Assembly: GCA_001689535.1 (NCBI GenBank) | Contig: LUJP01000105.1 | Span: 1 to 56,786 of the forward strand | Length of the DNA stretch: 56,786 bases | Source of the DNA: Bacteroidales bacterium M5 | Lineage (GTDB): Bacteria; Bacteroidota; Bacteroidia; Bacteroidales; Muribaculaceae | Direction of reading: 5' to 3' | In this document: positions 8,167 through 17,785 of the stretch, one piece after another | Layout: every line of letters begins with the position of its first letter | Position numbering within the stretch: position 1 is the first letter of the stretch | Translations under genes and position numbers: made by a program | Notes under the pieces: generated by a model | Seen by the model: the letters and a program-made list of their open reading frames with translations, nothing else | What the model was told of the DNA's origin: nothing | Database searches by the model: none

Positions 8167-9687
8167 ATGGGCTCGATAAAATCGCTGGCAAAGGACACGG
8201 CCATATATGGCCTGAGCAGCATTGTGGGACGCTTCATCAACTGGTGTCTCGTGCCGCTCTACACCGTGATGTTCTCCACCGCGGAGTACGGAGTGGTAAC
8301 CTACATCTACTCCATCACTGCACTGGCTCTGATTATCTTCACCTACGGCATGGAGACAGGTTTCTTCCGCTTCGCCAATCCCCGCGGCGACTCTCCGGAC
8401 GGAACCGATGCCGACCCCACGGTGGTCTACTCCACATCGCTCATCTCTCTCGCCGTAAGCTCATCTGCCTTCTTTGCACTGGTGCTGGTGTTTCTCGGCC
8501 CCGTTACCGGACTGCTTCACTGCCCGGGACATCCGTCGTTCGCATGGCTCATGGCCGCTACCGTGGCTCTCGACGCCTTCACGGCCATCCCCTTCGCCTA
8601 CCTCCGCTACAGCAACAAGGCGTTGCGCTTTGCCGCCCTGAAGCTCCTGAATATCGGCATAAACATCACCCTCAACATCTTCTTCATCCTCATTTGCCCC
8701 TGGCTTTACGCGCAGGCACCCGAAACCGTCAGCTGGTTTTTCGACCCCGCCTACGGCATAGGCTACATTTTCCTGAGCAACTTCGCTGCCTCGGCCATTA
8801 CCCTTGTAACGCTACTGCCCGAGCTCACAGGTTTCCGCTGGCGTTTCGACGCAGCCCTGCTGCGACGCATGCTTGCCTATTCAGCGCCACTTCTGGTGCT
8901 CGGAGTGGCCGGAATCATGAACCAGACACTCGATAAAATCCTGCTGCCATATCTCGTGGCCGACAAAGCCACAGCCATGCAGCAGCTCGGCATCTACGGC
9001 GCCAACTACAAGATTGCGATAGTGATGGTGATGTTCATCCAGGCTTTCCGGTTTGCCTACGAGCCATTCATCTTCTCGCAGAACCGCAGCAAAGGCACCG
9101 ACAAGCTTGCCGTCTATGCCATGGCCATGAAATGGTTCGTGATTTTCGCCATGGCCATATTCCTCTTCGTGATGTTCTATCTCGACTTCCTGCGCTATTT
9201 CATCTCGCCCCGCTATTTCAGCGGACTGAAAGTGGTGCCGGTGGTGATGATCGCCGAATTTTTCTTCGGAGTGTTCTTCAACCTCTCGCTGTGGTACAAA
9301 CTCACTGACCAGACCCGCTGGGGCATGTGGTTCTCGCTCATTGGGCTGGCAATGACTATCCTTCTCAACATTCTTCTTGTGCCCCACATGGGCTATATGG
9401 GATGCGCATGGGCCGCACTGGGATGCTACGGCACCATGATGGTTGCCAGCTATCTCATAGGCCGGGTGAAATATCCCATTGACTATGGCGTGGGACGCCT
9501 GGGATTCTATTTCGTTCTGGCCATGGCGCTCTATTTCTTCGCCAACGCAGTGACCCTTCCGTCACAGTGGATCAATATTCCGCTGCGCACCCTTCTGCTT
9601 GCCACCTATATAGGAGCCGCGATAAAAATAGAGGGCGTGACTCTCTCGCAACTTCTGCCGCTGGACAGATTATCCCGAAACAAATAG
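8167..9687 (+). CDS. Polysaccharide/oligosaccharide flippase (Wzx/MATE-like)
   Basis: A 506-residue integral membrane protein with about 12-14 hydrophobic helices, of the polysaccharide-biosynthesis/export (MOP) superfamily. It opens with SLAKDTAIYGLSSIVGRFINW, characteristic of bacterial lipid-linked oligosaccharide flippases, and has helices evenly spread to the end. It should move a lipid-linked glycan across the inner membrane. No polymerase or capsule cluster surrounds it; the nearest partners are the GT9 gene upstream and a GT4 gene downstream. Confidence 0.85.
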   Translation: MGSIKSLAKDTAIYGLSSIVGRFINWCLVPLYTVMFSTAEYGVVTYIYSITALALIIFTYGMETGFFRFANPRGDSPDGTDADPTVVYSTSLISLAVSSSAFFALVLVFLGPVTGLLHCPGHPSFAWLMAATVALDAFTAIPFAYLRYSNKALRFAALKLLNIGINITLNIFFILICPWLYAQAPETVSWFFDPAYGIGYIFLSNFAASAITLVTLLPELTGFRWRFDAALLRRMLAYSAPLLVLGVAGIMNQTLDKILLPYLVADKATAMQQLGIYGANYKIAIVMVMFIQAFRFAYEPFIFSQNRSKGTDKLAVYAMAMKWFVIFAMAIFLFVMFYLDFLRYFISPRYFSGLKVVPVVMIAEFFFGVFFNLSLWYKLTDQTRWGMWFSLIGLAMTILLNILLVPHMGYMGCAWAALGCYGTMMVASYLIGRVKYPIDYGVGRLGFYFVLAMALYFFANAVTLPSQWINIPLRTLLLATYIGAAIKIEGVTLSQLLPLDRLSRNK

Positions 9688-9738
9688 CTGCGCCGGAACC
9701 CACTACTCCCTCTGACCGTTAAAATCAAAAACTCTTAA

Positions 9739-11139
9739 ATGGACAATATTCTCACAAGACTCAAGAATTTCGCTGTTGACTATTTCACGCTTACGGCACA
9801 GCTCGTTCCTCAGGCCGATGCTGAAAAGTCCATTCGCGATGACGTGACATTCCGTGGCATCAACATCATAATTCTCGTACTCGCCATTCTCATCGCCTCT
9901 CTGGGACTGAACACCAATTCCACCGCAGTGATAATCGGCGCCATGCTCATCTCTCCGCTTATGGGGCCTATAATCGGACTGGGCCTTGGAGTGGGAATAC
10001 ACGACTTCGACCTTCTCAAGCGCTGCCTGCGCAACCTTGTGATAGCGGCCGGATTCTCAGTGCTGGCATCGACCATCTATTTCCTCATATCGCCGGTGGC
10101 TGAAGGCCACAGCGAACTGCTGGCCCGCACATCCCCCACCATCTACGACGTTTTGATAGGATTCTTCGGGGGCGGTGCGGGAATCATAGCCATAGGCGCG
10201 CGCCACAAAGGCAATGTAATTCCGGGTGTGGCCATAGCCACCGCCCTCATGCCGCCGCTGTGCACGGCCGGCTACGGTCTCGCCACCTGGCAACTCTCCT
10301 ACTTCTTCGGTGCATTCTATCTATTCATAATCAACTCCATCTACATAGCGTTCGCCACTTTTATCGGTGTGAAGCTGCTGGGCTACAAAGGCGCCAACAT
10401 TGTCAACGATGCGCGTGCACGCCGCGTGCGCACATGGGTCTACACCCTCGCAATCCTCACCATGCTCCCGAGCATCTACCTTACCTACAACATGCTGCGC
10501 CAGAACAAATTCAACATGCAGGCCCAGAAATTCGTTGCACACGAATGCGTATTTCCCGCCACACAGGTGCTTTCCGAAAAAGCCACAATGAAAGGCAACG
10601 ACCGCAAGATAACCATAGCCCTGATTGGCCAGCCTCTCCCCATCGATTCCCTGGAGCTTGCCCTCACCTCACGTCTTCAGTATTACGGGCTCGAGGGCAC
10701 ACAGCTCTCATTTATCCAGGGCGGCAACATAATAAAGCCCTCGGCACAGAACGAGAACATACGCGACATATACCAGATGGCACAGTCCACTATCACCACA
10801 CAGCAGCAGACCATCGACTCGCTCCAGACTATCGTGGCCGACGTGCGCCGCTCGCAGGACTTCGGCTCGAAGATAGCCCCCGAACTTAAAGTGCTGTGGC
10901 CCCAGATACGCGACATAGCCATTTCCAAAAGCATATTCTCATCTACTGCCGGCGACAAGCCTGATACCGTCCATGTGGCCCTTGTGCACTATTCCTCTCC
11001 GCTTTCGTCCGAGCAACTCACCAAGTTCCGCGAGTATCTTTGCGCGCGGCTGTCGCTTGACGAGATAGAGATTGTCAACACCCCTTCACCACAGAGCTTC
11101 TCACAAAGCAAAAAACCGGCTCACGAAGTCAAGAAATAA
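9739..11139 (+). CDS. DUF389 membrane protein
   Basis: A 466-residue protein of the DUF389 family. The first 260 residues hold the conserved membrane domain, with INIIILVLAILIASLGLNTNSTAVIIGAMLISPLMGPI split over the first two helices, later HKGNVIPGVAIATALMPPLCTAGYGLA, then LTMLPSIYLTYNMLR. The C-terminal 200 residues are soluble and contain a short helical stretch (TITTQQQTIDSLQTIVADV). Function is not established for the family; it is presumed to be a membrane transporter or channel. It stands 51 bases after the flippase. Confidence 0.85.
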   Translation: MDNILTRLKNFAVDYFTLTAQLVPQADAEKSIRDDVTFRGINIIILVLAILIASLGLNTNSTAVIIGAMLISPLMGPIIGLGLGVGIHDFDLLKRCLRNLVIAAGFSVLASTIYFLISPVAEGHSELLARTSPTIYDVLIGFFGGGAGIIAIGARHKGNVIPGVAIATALMPPLCTAGYGLATWQLSYFFGAFYLFIINSIYIAFATFIGVKLLGYKGANIVNDARARRVRTWVYTLAILTMLPSIYLTYNMLRQNKFNMQAQKFVAHECVFPATQVLSEKATMKGNDRKITIALIGQPLPIDSLELALTSRLQYYGLEGTQLSFIQGGNIIKPSAQNENIRDIYQMAQSTITTQQQTIDSLQTIVADVRRSQDFGSKIAPELKVLWPQIRDIAISKSIFSSTAGDKPDTVHVALVHYSSPLSSEQLTKFREYLCARLSLDEIEIVNTPSPQSFSQSKKPAHEVKK

Positions 11140-11175
11140 TCCGGCTACCGGCCTCCGGCTTAACCATACTGCATC

Positions 11176-12474
11176 ATGACAGAAAACGATTCAAAACTGC
11201 CTGCCCCGACGCCACTGAAAGTGGTTCTTGTCTGTCACAGCGACCTGCTTGGCGGAGCTTCCATCGTCACCTACCGGCTGATGAACGCCCTCAGGCGCGA
11301 AGGCGTCGACGCAAGAATGCTCGTATACACCAAGACCACTCAGAGCCCCGAGGTGGACGTGATTTCATCACGTTTCAACCGTGGATTGCGATTCATGGCC
11401 GAGAGGCTGGAAATAATGGCACGCAACGGTCTCTCCTACGCGAATCTGTTCAAAGTATCTACGGCCAGCCAGGGACTTCCTGTCCACAGGCATCCGTGGG
11501 TCAAGGAGGCCGATGTGGTGGTGCTTTCATGGATCAATCAGGGACTGCTGTCGCTCTCTGGCATAAGAAAGCTGGGACAGACTGGCAAACCGATTGTATG
11601 GACCATGCACGACATGTGGTGCCTTACAGGAATATGTCATCATGCCTACGAATGCAGCCATTACGAACAGCAATGCGGCTGCTGTCCGCTGCTGAATTCC
11701 TCCGACCCCAAGGATCTCTCCCACAAGGTATGGAAGAAGAAAGCCGATCTGTATAAACGTGTGCCCATTACGTTCGTGGCTGTCAGCAACTGGCTTGCCG
11801 AGCGCTGCCGAAGAAGCTCTCTGCTTGCCTCGCAGGACGTCAGGGTGATTCCCAACGCCTTCCCTATCGACGCTTTCACCACTGAGACGACCGTGCGACT
11901 CACCAAATTCGACCTCAACCCCGACAAGCATATCATCCTGATGGGTGCGGCCCGTCTCGACGACAAAATCAAAGGTCTCGACTATGCAATAGACGCCCTC
12001 AACTATCTCTTCGACAACCATCCCGAGACCTCACGCAACAGCATAGCCCTCTTTTTCGGAGAGGTGCGTGACCCCTCGGCTTTCGACCGCCTGCGCTTCC
12101 CTCATTACGAGTTCGGACGCATCTCCGACCCCACAGCCCTCAAGGAACTCTATGCCGCATCAAGTGTGGTGCTGAGCACCTCGCTCTATGAGACTCTGCC
12201 GGGCACCCTCATCGAGGGCCAGGCGTCAGGATGCCTGCCGGTGACTTTCGACCGCGGTGGGCAGGCAGACATCATCACCCACAAGGTCGACGGCTACCTG
12301 GCACCATTCGGCGACATAAAGGAGATAGCCGCAGGCATAATATGGGCCCTCTCACAGAAACCTGACCGCCAGGCTCTGCACAACAGTGTGCGCCGCCGCT
12401 TCTCAGGCCGCATAATCGCCCGCAGGTACATCGACCTCTTCAACGAGCTCCTTTCCCGCTCCGGCAAAAAATAA
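11176..12474 (+). CDS. GT4-type glycosyltransferase
   Basis: A 432-residue GT-B glycosyltransferase. The N-terminal domain starts with KVVLVCHSDLLGGASIVTYRLMNAL and contains a Cys-rich insert (GICHHAYECSHYEQQCGCCPLL) common in Bacteroidetes GT4 enzymes. The C-terminal nucleotide-sugar domain carries RVIPNAFPID, HIILMGAARLDDKIKGLDYAI and the EX7E-like segment SLYETLPGTLIEGQASG. It probably builds a surface polysaccharide or LPS side chain. Donor and acceptor cannot be read from the sequence. The gene ends in a gap before nadB, which has its own -7 box. Confidence 0.87.
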   Translation: MTENDSKLPAPTPLKVVLVCHSDLLGGASIVTYRLMNALRREGVDARMLVYTKTTQSPEVDVISSRFNRGLRFMAERLEIMARNGLSYANLFKVSTASQGLPVHRHPWVKEADVVVLSWINQGLLSLSGIRKLGQTGKPIVWTMHDMWCLTGICHHAYECSHYEQQCGCCPLLNSSDPKDLSHKVWKKKADLYKRVPITFVAVSNWLAERCRRSSLLASQDVRVIPNAFPIDAFTTETTVRLTKFDLNPDKHIILMGAARLDDKIKGLDYAIDALNYLFDNHPETSRNSIALFFGEVRDPSAFDRLRFPHYEFGRISDPTALKELYAASSVVLSTSLYETLPGTLIEGQASGCLPVTFDRGGQADIITHKVDGYLAPFGDIKEIAAGIIWALSQKPDRQALHNSVRRRFSGRIIARRYIDLFNELLSRSGKK

Positions 12475-12530
12475 GGGCCTCTCCCAGCAACAAATATTAT
12501 TAAACAAGCTCTAAGTATTTCGTTTTTGGT

Positions 12531-12538
12531 TAAATTTG
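12531..12538 (+). promoter_or_regulatory. Promoter -7 box (TAAATTTG) for nadB
   Basis: TAAATTTG matches TAnnTTTG exactly, 26 bases before the nadB start codon. No clear -33 TTG is present at the usual spacing. Confidence 0.55.
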
Positions 12539-12564
12539 CGGTGCCGTTATAACCAATCACTGAA

Positions 12565-14145
12565 ATGACATACAGATACGACTATCTCGTGATAGGATCC
12601 GGCATCGCCGGAATGAGTTTCGCCCTGAAGGTTGCTTCGGAAAAGCACCGCGTGGCAATAATCTGTAAAACCACTCTCGAAGAGGCTAATACCGCTCTCG
12701 CTCAGGGAGGAGTGGCTTCGGTAACCGACCTTTTGGTCGATGATTTCGACAAACATATTGCCGACACAATGGTGGCAGGCGACCATCTCAGCGACCCCGC
12801 CGCCGTGGAAAAGGTGGTGAAAGGAGCTCCGGCCCAGATAAGGCAGCTCGTGGAATGGGGCGTGAATTTCGACAAGCGCTCTGACGGCAGCTTCGACCTG
12901 CACCGCGAGGGAGGCCATTCGGAATTCCGTATTCTTCATCATGCCGACAATACTGGCTTTGAAATCCAGGAAAGCCTTATAGCCAAGTTAAAGGAAAATC
13001 CTTTCATCGACATTTTCGAACATCATTTCGCTATTGAAATCATCACCCAGCACCATCTGGGCAAAATAGTTACGCGCCGCACCCCCGACATCACCTGCTA
13101 CGGCGCATATATTCTCGACTCCGAAAGCGGCAGCGTGGACAAATTCCTGGCCAAAGTAACGCTCATGGCCACCGGCGGCACCGGCGCCGTCTACACCACC
13201 ACCACCAACCCGCTTGTGGCCACAGGCGACGGCATAGCTATGGTTTATCGTGCCAAAGGCACAGTGAAGGATATGGAATTCATTCAGTTCCATCCCACAG
13301 CCCTGTACCATCCCGGCGACCGCCCCTCGTTCCTCATCACCGAGGCGATGCGCGGCTATGGAGCCGTGCTCCGCGACCTTCAGGGACGCGAGTTCATGCA
13401 TAAATACGATCCCCGCCTCTCGCTCGCGCCCCGCGACATAGTGGCACGCGCCATCGACACCGAAATGAAGCTTGCCGGATCGGACCATGTGTATCTCGAC
13501 GTTACACATAAAGACCCCGAGGAAACACGCCGCCACTTCCCCAACATATACGCCAAATGCCTCTCTCTGGGCATAGACATCACCAAGGACTACATCCCCG
13601 TGGCTCCCGCCGCCCACTATCTCTGCGGAGGTATCAAGGTTGACCTCAACGGTGAGTCATCGATAAAACGACTCTATGCCGTGGGTGAATGCAGCTGCAC
13701 CGGTTTGCACGGCGGCAACCGCCTGGCATCCAACTCGCTCATCGAAGCCGTGGTTTACGCCGACGCTGCCGCCCGACACGCCTTAGCCGAAATCAGCGGC
13801 ATCTCGCTGCGCGACGACGTGCCCGACTGGAACGATGAAGGCACCCGCCATCCCGAGGAAATGGTGCTCATAACCCAGAGCATAAAGGAAGTGAACCAGA
13901 TCATGAGCGCCTATGTGGGCATCGTGAGAAGCAATCTGCGCCTGGACCGCGCCTGGAATCGCCTCGACATACTCTACGAAGAGACCGAGCGCCTCTTCAA
14001 ATGCTCCAAGGCATCCCGCGAGATTTGCGAGCTGCGCAACATCATCAATGTGGCCTATCTGGTAATGCGCCAGGCCAAGGAGCGCAAGGAATCGCGCGGT
14101 CTGCACTACACTATCGATTATCCTCCGGTTGCCAGAAAAGACTGA
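12565..14145 (+). CDS. nadB: L-aspartate oxidase NadB
   Basis: A 526-residue flavoprotein that oxidises L-aspartate to iminoaspartate, the first step of de novo NAD synthesis. It shows the FAD-binding YLVIGSGIAGMSFALKVA at the N terminus, the substrate region NTALAQGGVASV, the HREGGHSEFRILHHAD stretch, EFIQFHPTALY, and GGIKVDLNGESSIKRLYAVGECSCTGLHG typical of NadB/SdhA-type enzymes; the C-terminal helical domain is complete. The partner quinolinate synthase gene, nadA, is about 15 kb away on the other strand; nadC is not in the window. Confidence 0.96.
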   Translation: MTYRYDYLVIGSGIAGMSFALKVASEKHRVAIICKTTLEEANTALAQGGVASVTDLLVDDFDKHIADTMVAGDHLSDPAAVEKVVKGAPAQIRQLVEWGVNFDKRSDGSFDLHREGGHSEFRILHHADNTGFEIQESLIAKLKENPFIDIFEHHFAIEIITQHHLGKIVTRRTPDITCYGAYILDSESGSVDKFLAKVTLMATGGTGAVYTTTTNPLVATGDGIAMVYRAKGTVKDMEFIQFHPTALYHPGDRPSFLITEAMRGYGAVLRDLQGREFMHKYDPRLSLAPRDIVARAIDTEMKLAGSDHVYLDVTHKDPEETRRHFPNIYAKCLSLGIDITKDYIPVAPAAHYLCGGIKVDLNGESSIKRLYAVGECSCTGLHGGNRLASNSLIEAVVYADAAARHALAEISGISLRDDVPDWNDEGTRHPEEMVLITQSIKEVNQIMSAYVGIVRSNLRLDRAWNRLDILYEETERLFKCSKASREICELRNIINVAYLVMRQAKERKESRGLHYTIDYPPVARKD

Positions 14146-14233
14146 CGTAAGCGGCGACCACACAATCTTCCCGCCTCCTCAGGCGTTATATACATATATA
14201 CACCTCCCTGCTTTCCACACACGCACACTCTCT

Positions 14234-14860
14234 ATGCAACCTGAACGTAAATATATCCTGCTTGCCCTACTGCTGTTTTTCCTGACGGCATCCGCCCAGC
14301 AGCCTACGCTCGAAGATCCCGGCGACGGCAGGATAAACAGTGTGCGCGGTTACTATTACACCGAAATAGACGGCGAGCAGGTGCGTATGCTCGTGCTCAA
14401 CAACGTCACGGTCTATCCTCCGCTTAAATTCAAGAACAAGAAAGAAGAAGAGTTCTACTGGCGCACCGTGCGCGACGTGAAGCGCACTCTCCCCTACGCC
14501 AAACTAATCTGCGCCACCCTTCTCGAAACCTACGAATACATCGAGACATTCCCCACTCAGAAAGAGCGAGAGAAATATCTCAAGGATATGGAGAAGGCCA
14601 TCTTTGAGCAATACAAGCCCGTGCTGAAGAAATTCACACGCTCACAGGCCACAATGCTCTGCAAGCTCATAAAGCGCGAGACCGACCAAAGCGGCTACAA
14701 TATCATCAAGGCCTTTCTCGGCTCGTTCCGTGCCGGATTCTGGCAGACATTCGGCCGCCTTTTCGGCGTGAACCTCAAGGTTGACTACAAGCCGCAGAAA
14801 GACCGTAAGGACGCCATAATAGAGCGTGTGGCCACACGCGTAGAGCTTGGCCAGCTTTAA
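14234..14860 (+). CDS. DUF4294 family exported protein
   Basis: A 208-residue protein of the DUF4294 family, specific to Bacteroidetes. I place the start at the ATG giving MQPERKYILLALLLFFLTASAQQ, a clear signal peptide; an upstream in-frame ATG at 14129 would overlap nadB and put 35 unlikely residues before the signal. Conserved stretches are YYYTEIDGEQVRMLVLNNVTVYPPLKFKNKKE split around the core, EEFYWRTVRDVKRTLPYAKL, and KLIKRETDQSGYNIIKAFLGSFRAGFWQTFGRLFG. Function unknown; predicted periplasmic. Confidence 0.85.
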   Translation: MQPERKYILLALLLFFLTASAQQPTLEDPGDGRINSVRGYYYTEIDGEQVRMLVLNNVTVYPPLKFKNKKEEEFYWRTVRDVKRTLPYAKLICATLLETYEYIETFPTQKEREKYLKDMEKAIFEQYKPVLKKFTRSQATMLCKLIKRETDQSGYNIIKAFLGSFRAGFWQTFGRLFGVNLKVDYKPQKDRKDAIIERVATRVELGQL

Positions 14861-14872
14861 TTATAACCGATA

Positions 14873-15769
14873 TTAGAACGTAAGGCGCGAGCCTGAAGCA
14901 TCGGTATGCAGGATTCCCTCCGAGCCTAATATAAGGGGCATATTGCGCTCTACATGGCCCACCGGGGCGTTGAACGCCACCGGAATGTCGAGGCCGCACA
15001 ACGCCTTACCAATCATAGCCTCCATAGAAGCATGGTTCACATCAGGATGATAGTCGGTGAACTGTCCTACCACAATTCCGTTGAGCGAATCGAGCAGCCC
15101 GGCCATCCGGAGCTGGCAGAGCGTGCGTTCCACCTTATATATCGGTTCTGCAATATCCTCAAGAACAAGGATTGAACCCGACTCAAAGGGGTTGAATTGC
15201 GTGCCTATAAGGGCCGAAATCACGGCAAGATTGCCACCCCGGAGAGTGCCACGCGCCGTTCCCGGTATGTCAGATTCGGTCTTTCCCCATTCAATAGCCC
15301 GGGGTGTTCCCTCCAGCGCGCCGAACAGGGCTGCCGTGCATGGGTCAGTATCATCGGGATGAAGGGCAAGGTGGCGCGTCTGAGGACCGTGAAGCGATGC
15401 AATACCGCGATGCTGCATCAGGGCATGCAGCGCCGAAATATCACTGAATCCGATAAGCCATTTAGGGGTTTCCTCCAGCCTCATCCGGTCGAGAGCCGGA
15501 AGGAGATGCACCGCGCCGTAGCCGCCGCGTGAACAGAGCAGAGCCTTCACGCAAGGGTCGTGCCACGCTTCCGTGAAATCGCTCAGGCGTTCCTCCTCGC
15601 TTCCGCTGAACGAGCCGTGGCGCCCGAGTGCATGAGGCATAATCCGGGGCTCGTAGCCACGGCTGTGAATGGCCTCTGCGGCTTTCTCCACATTTTCCCT
15701 TACTGCGGCTCCTGAAGGCGACAGAATGGCTATGACATCGCCCTTACGCAGCGGAGGAGGCAATATCAT
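14873..15769 (-). CDS. Muramoyltetrapeptide (LD-)carboxypeptidase, S66 family
   Basis: A 298-residue serine peptidase of family S66, which removes the terminal D-alanine from the tetrapeptide of recycled peptidoglycan. The nucleophile Ser lies in WLIGFSDISALHALM; the N-terminal domain starts with LRKGDVIAILSPSGA and includes LLCSRGGYGAVHLLPALD; the C-terminal domain has ILVLEDIAEPIYKVERTL and GIVVGQFTDYHPD. No signal peptide, so cytoplasmic, as expected for cell-wall recycling. It ends 12 bases from the convergent DUF4294 stop and lies 6 bases after the upstream radical SAM gene. Confidence 0.9.
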   Translation of the reverse strand: MILPPPLRKGDVIAILSPSGAAVRENVEKAAEAIHSRGYEPRIMPHALGRHGSFSGSEEERLSDFTEAWHDPCVKALLCSRGGYGAVHLLPALDRMRLEETPKWLIGFSDISALHALMQHRGIASLHGPQTRHLALHPDDTDPCTAALFGALEGTPRAIEWGKTESDIPGTARGTLRGGNLAVISALIGTQFNPFESGSILVLEDIAEPIYKVERTLCQLRMAGLLDSLNGIVVGQFTDYHPDVNHASMEAMIGKALCGLDIPVAFNAPVGHVERNMPLILGSEGILHTDASGSRLTF

Positions 15770-15775
15770 GGCACT

Positions 15776-16552
15776 TCAGCTCACAAGCACGTTGATTCCT
15801 CGCTCGCGCATACCGGCCGCTATTGTCTCAAGCTCCTCGCGCGACACCTTCTCCAGGCGTTCAGCCGGAGTCTTGCGGTCAATGGAATAGAGCATCACCT
15901 CTCGCGGCGCTATACGCACGTAGGCTTCCGTAAGAGCGGCTATCTCCTCGGGTGTGGTGTTGTCGATAGTCCGGCCTTCATGCTCGCCCCTTAGAAGCAT
16001 TGTCTGCACAATACACTCGGAGGTGAAAGCCGCTATTCTCTCTATTGCCTGCTCCGAAGTGTATGATGGCGACAGCGGCCGGTCAATCAGCCGCATGGTG
16101 GATGTTATGGCGGAATCCAGTTTGAGAATATTGTTGTCGACTTTACGCAGAGCATCGTCTACATCGGGCAGTCCCAGACGGGTGGCGTTGCTGAGCACAC
16201 TTATTTTCACCCGGGGAAAATACTCGTCGCGAAGCGCTATTGTGTCATCCACAATTCCTGAGAATTCGGGATGAAGCGTCGGCTCTCCGTTGCCCGAGAA
16301 GGTTATCACATCAAGATTCTCGCCTGCCTCCTTCATGGCGCGGAGCTTGCTTTCAAGCGCCTCGCGCACACACTGACGCGGCGGCAGCCCTGAGGTGCCT
16401 GCCCCCTGGGCATTGAAGCCTGCCTCGCAGTATAGACAGTCAAACGAGCACACTTTGCCGTCGACTGGCGATAGATTCACCCCCAGCGATGTTCCGAGCC
16501 GGCGCGAATGGATCGGGCCGAACACGGTTTCATGGAAAAGTACGCGCTGCAT
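15776..16552 (-). CDS. Radical SAM protein (COG0731-like)
   Basis: A 258-residue radical SAM enzyme. The [4Fe-4S]-binding Cys motif is CSFDCLYC (CX3CX2C), preceded by IHSRRLGTSLGVNLSP and followed by the conserved TFSGNGEPTLHPEF. This family, sometimes annotated as Fe-S oxidoreductase or wybutosine-synthesis-like, has no agreed substrate that I can name in Bacteroidetes. It is in a minus-strand run with an LD-carboxypeptidase gene (6 bases downstream) and a small membrane protein gene (4 bases upstream). It has no SPASM domain and is distinct from the peptide maturase at 33.9 kb. Confidence 0.85.
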   Translation of the reverse strand: MQRVLFHETVFGPIHSRRLGTSLGVNLSPVDGKVCSFDCLYCEAGFNAQGAGTSGLPPRQCVREALESKLRAMKEAGENLDVITFSGNGEPTLHPEFSGIVDDTIALRDEYFPRVKISVLSNATRLGLPDVDDALRKVDNNILKLDSAITSTMRLIDRPLSPSYTSEQAIERIAAFTSECIVQTMLLRGEHEGRTIDNTTPEEIAALTEAYVRIAPREVMLYSIDRKTPAERLEKVSREELETIAAGMRERGINVLVS

Positions 16553-16556
16553 GATA

Positions 16557-16919
16557 TTAACGGGGAAGATTTTCCTGTTCGCTCTCGCGCTTTATGCGAG
16601 CCTGCTCTTCAGCTTTCTCCGCAGCCTCACGCTGACGCTCGATTTTTACCGAGCGCGGGGCCCAGAAACAACTTGCCAGCGATGCAACGCTCATCAGCGC
16701 CATCAGCGCATAGCACACCTTGTAGCCTAACGTGGAGTGTGCGGCCACAAACAATCCGTCGCGGAACACCCAGAGAATGAAATTGGGAATGAAAAACAAT
16801 CCCTGCCAGAGACCGGCATACCAGGTGTATGTGACGTCGGGATTTATCTCGCAGATGAACACCGCGAGAACTATAGCCACCACAAGGGCGCCCAGCATCA
16901 GGAGCATTTTACGTAACAT
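16557..16919 (-). CDS. Unknown small membrane protein, 120 aa
   Basis: I do not recognise the family. Three hydrophobic segments are visible (MLLMLGALVVAIVLAVFI; LFFIPNFILWVFRDGLFVAA; VCYALMALMSVASLASCFW), followed by a strongly charged C-terminal tail rich in Glu, Arg and Lys (about residues 92-120) that could form a cytoplasmic helix. It fits tightly between a radical SAM gene (4 bases) and the Bax-inhibitor gene (48 bases), so it is probably transcribed with them. Confidence 0.7.
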   Translation of the reverse strand: MLRKMLLMLGALVVAIVLAVFICEINPDVTYTWYAGLWQGLFFIPNFILWVFRDGLFVAAHSTLGYKVCYALMALMSVASLASCFWAPRSVKIERQREAAEKAEEQARIKRESEQENLPR

Positions 16920-16967
16920 GGCTGAAAGTTTTTATATGAACAGACTGTTGAAAAGCGTTGGCACGCC

Positions 16968-17699
16968 TCAGTCTCTCGACGAACCGAAGAAACGGAGCAG
17001 ATAGAGGAAGAGGTTGATGAAGTCGAGATAGAGCGACAGCGCACCGTAGGTGGAGATACGGCCTGCGCTCTCGGCCGGAGCCTGCAGAGCCATAGCCTTG
17101 ATCTGCTGGGTGTCCCATGCGGTGAGTCCGATGAATATCAGCACACCGAAACCTGATATGATCCAGTCCATTGTGGAGCTCTTCAGGAAGATGTTGACAA
17201 TCGACACTATGATCAGGCCGAAAAGCGCCATTATCAGATATGTGCCCCATTTGGTGAGATCCTGCGAGGTAAAATAGCCGTAGACGCTCATGGCTCCGAA
17301 AACTCCGGAGCATATAAAGAATGTCTTGGCTATGGAGGCGCCGGTGTAGATGAAGAATATCGGGAAGAGCATCAAACCGTTGACCACGGCGAATACGTAG
17401 AACAGCAGCGTGGCCAGAGCCGGATTCATGCGGTTGAGACCGCCGGAAACGCTCATAACTATCACAAGCTCAACACCGAACAGCACCCACATCACCCAGG
17501 AATGGAGCTGGAAGAACTGTATCACGGCGGGTGACTGTATGCAGAATAAAGCCGTAATGGCTGTCACGAGCAGACCGAGGAACATTTTCACATATACGCG
17601 CTTCATTATGGCGGAGAGACGTGTGTCGAGTGCGCGGCCGTCAGACTGCTGATAATAGTTGTTGCCGTTGTAGCTCGGCGGCATTTCATTGTAGTTCAT
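16968..17699 (-). CDS. Bax inhibitor-1/YccA family membrane protein
   Basis: A 243-residue protein with seven hydrophobic helices, typical of the BI-1/YccA family. It shows VYVKMFLGLLVTAITALF near the start, FIYTGASIAKTFFICSGVFGAMSVYGYFT split across the middle helices, and the C-terminal GLTAWDTQQIKAMALQ followed by GALSLYLDFINLFLYLLRFFG, the family's best-conserved part. Bacterial members act as calcium-leak channels or as inhibitors of the FtsH protease (YccA); which applies here is not visible. Confidence 0.92.
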   Translation of the reverse strand: MNYNEMPPSYNGNNYYQQSDGRALDTRLSAIMKRVYVKMFLGLLVTAITALFCIQSPAVIQFFQLHSWVMWVLFGVELVIVMSVSGGLNRMNPALATLLFYVFAVVNGLMLFPIFFIYTGASIAKTFFICSGVFGAMSVYGYFTSQDLTKWGTYLIMALFGLIIVSIVNIFLKSSTMDWIISGFGVLIFIGLTAWDTQQIKAMALQAPAESAGRISTYGALSLYLDFINLFLYLLRFFGSSRD

Positions 17700-17722
17700 A
17701 AGAGTAAATGGATATGATTGCT

Positions 17723-17740
17723 GGGGCGGAATTCCGCCCC
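17723..17740 (-). terminator. Hairpin between argS and the BI-1 gene
   Basis: A perfect palindrome GGGGCGGAATTCCGCCCC forms a 7-bp GC-only stem with an AATT loop. It lies downstream of argS, in the 86-base gap before the BI-1 gene, on the same strand. No U-tract follows, so it may only partly stop transcription. Confidence 0.45.
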
Positions 17741-17785
17741 GGAGATTGTTTGATTATTTATATAACACAAAAACAGTGCCAAATG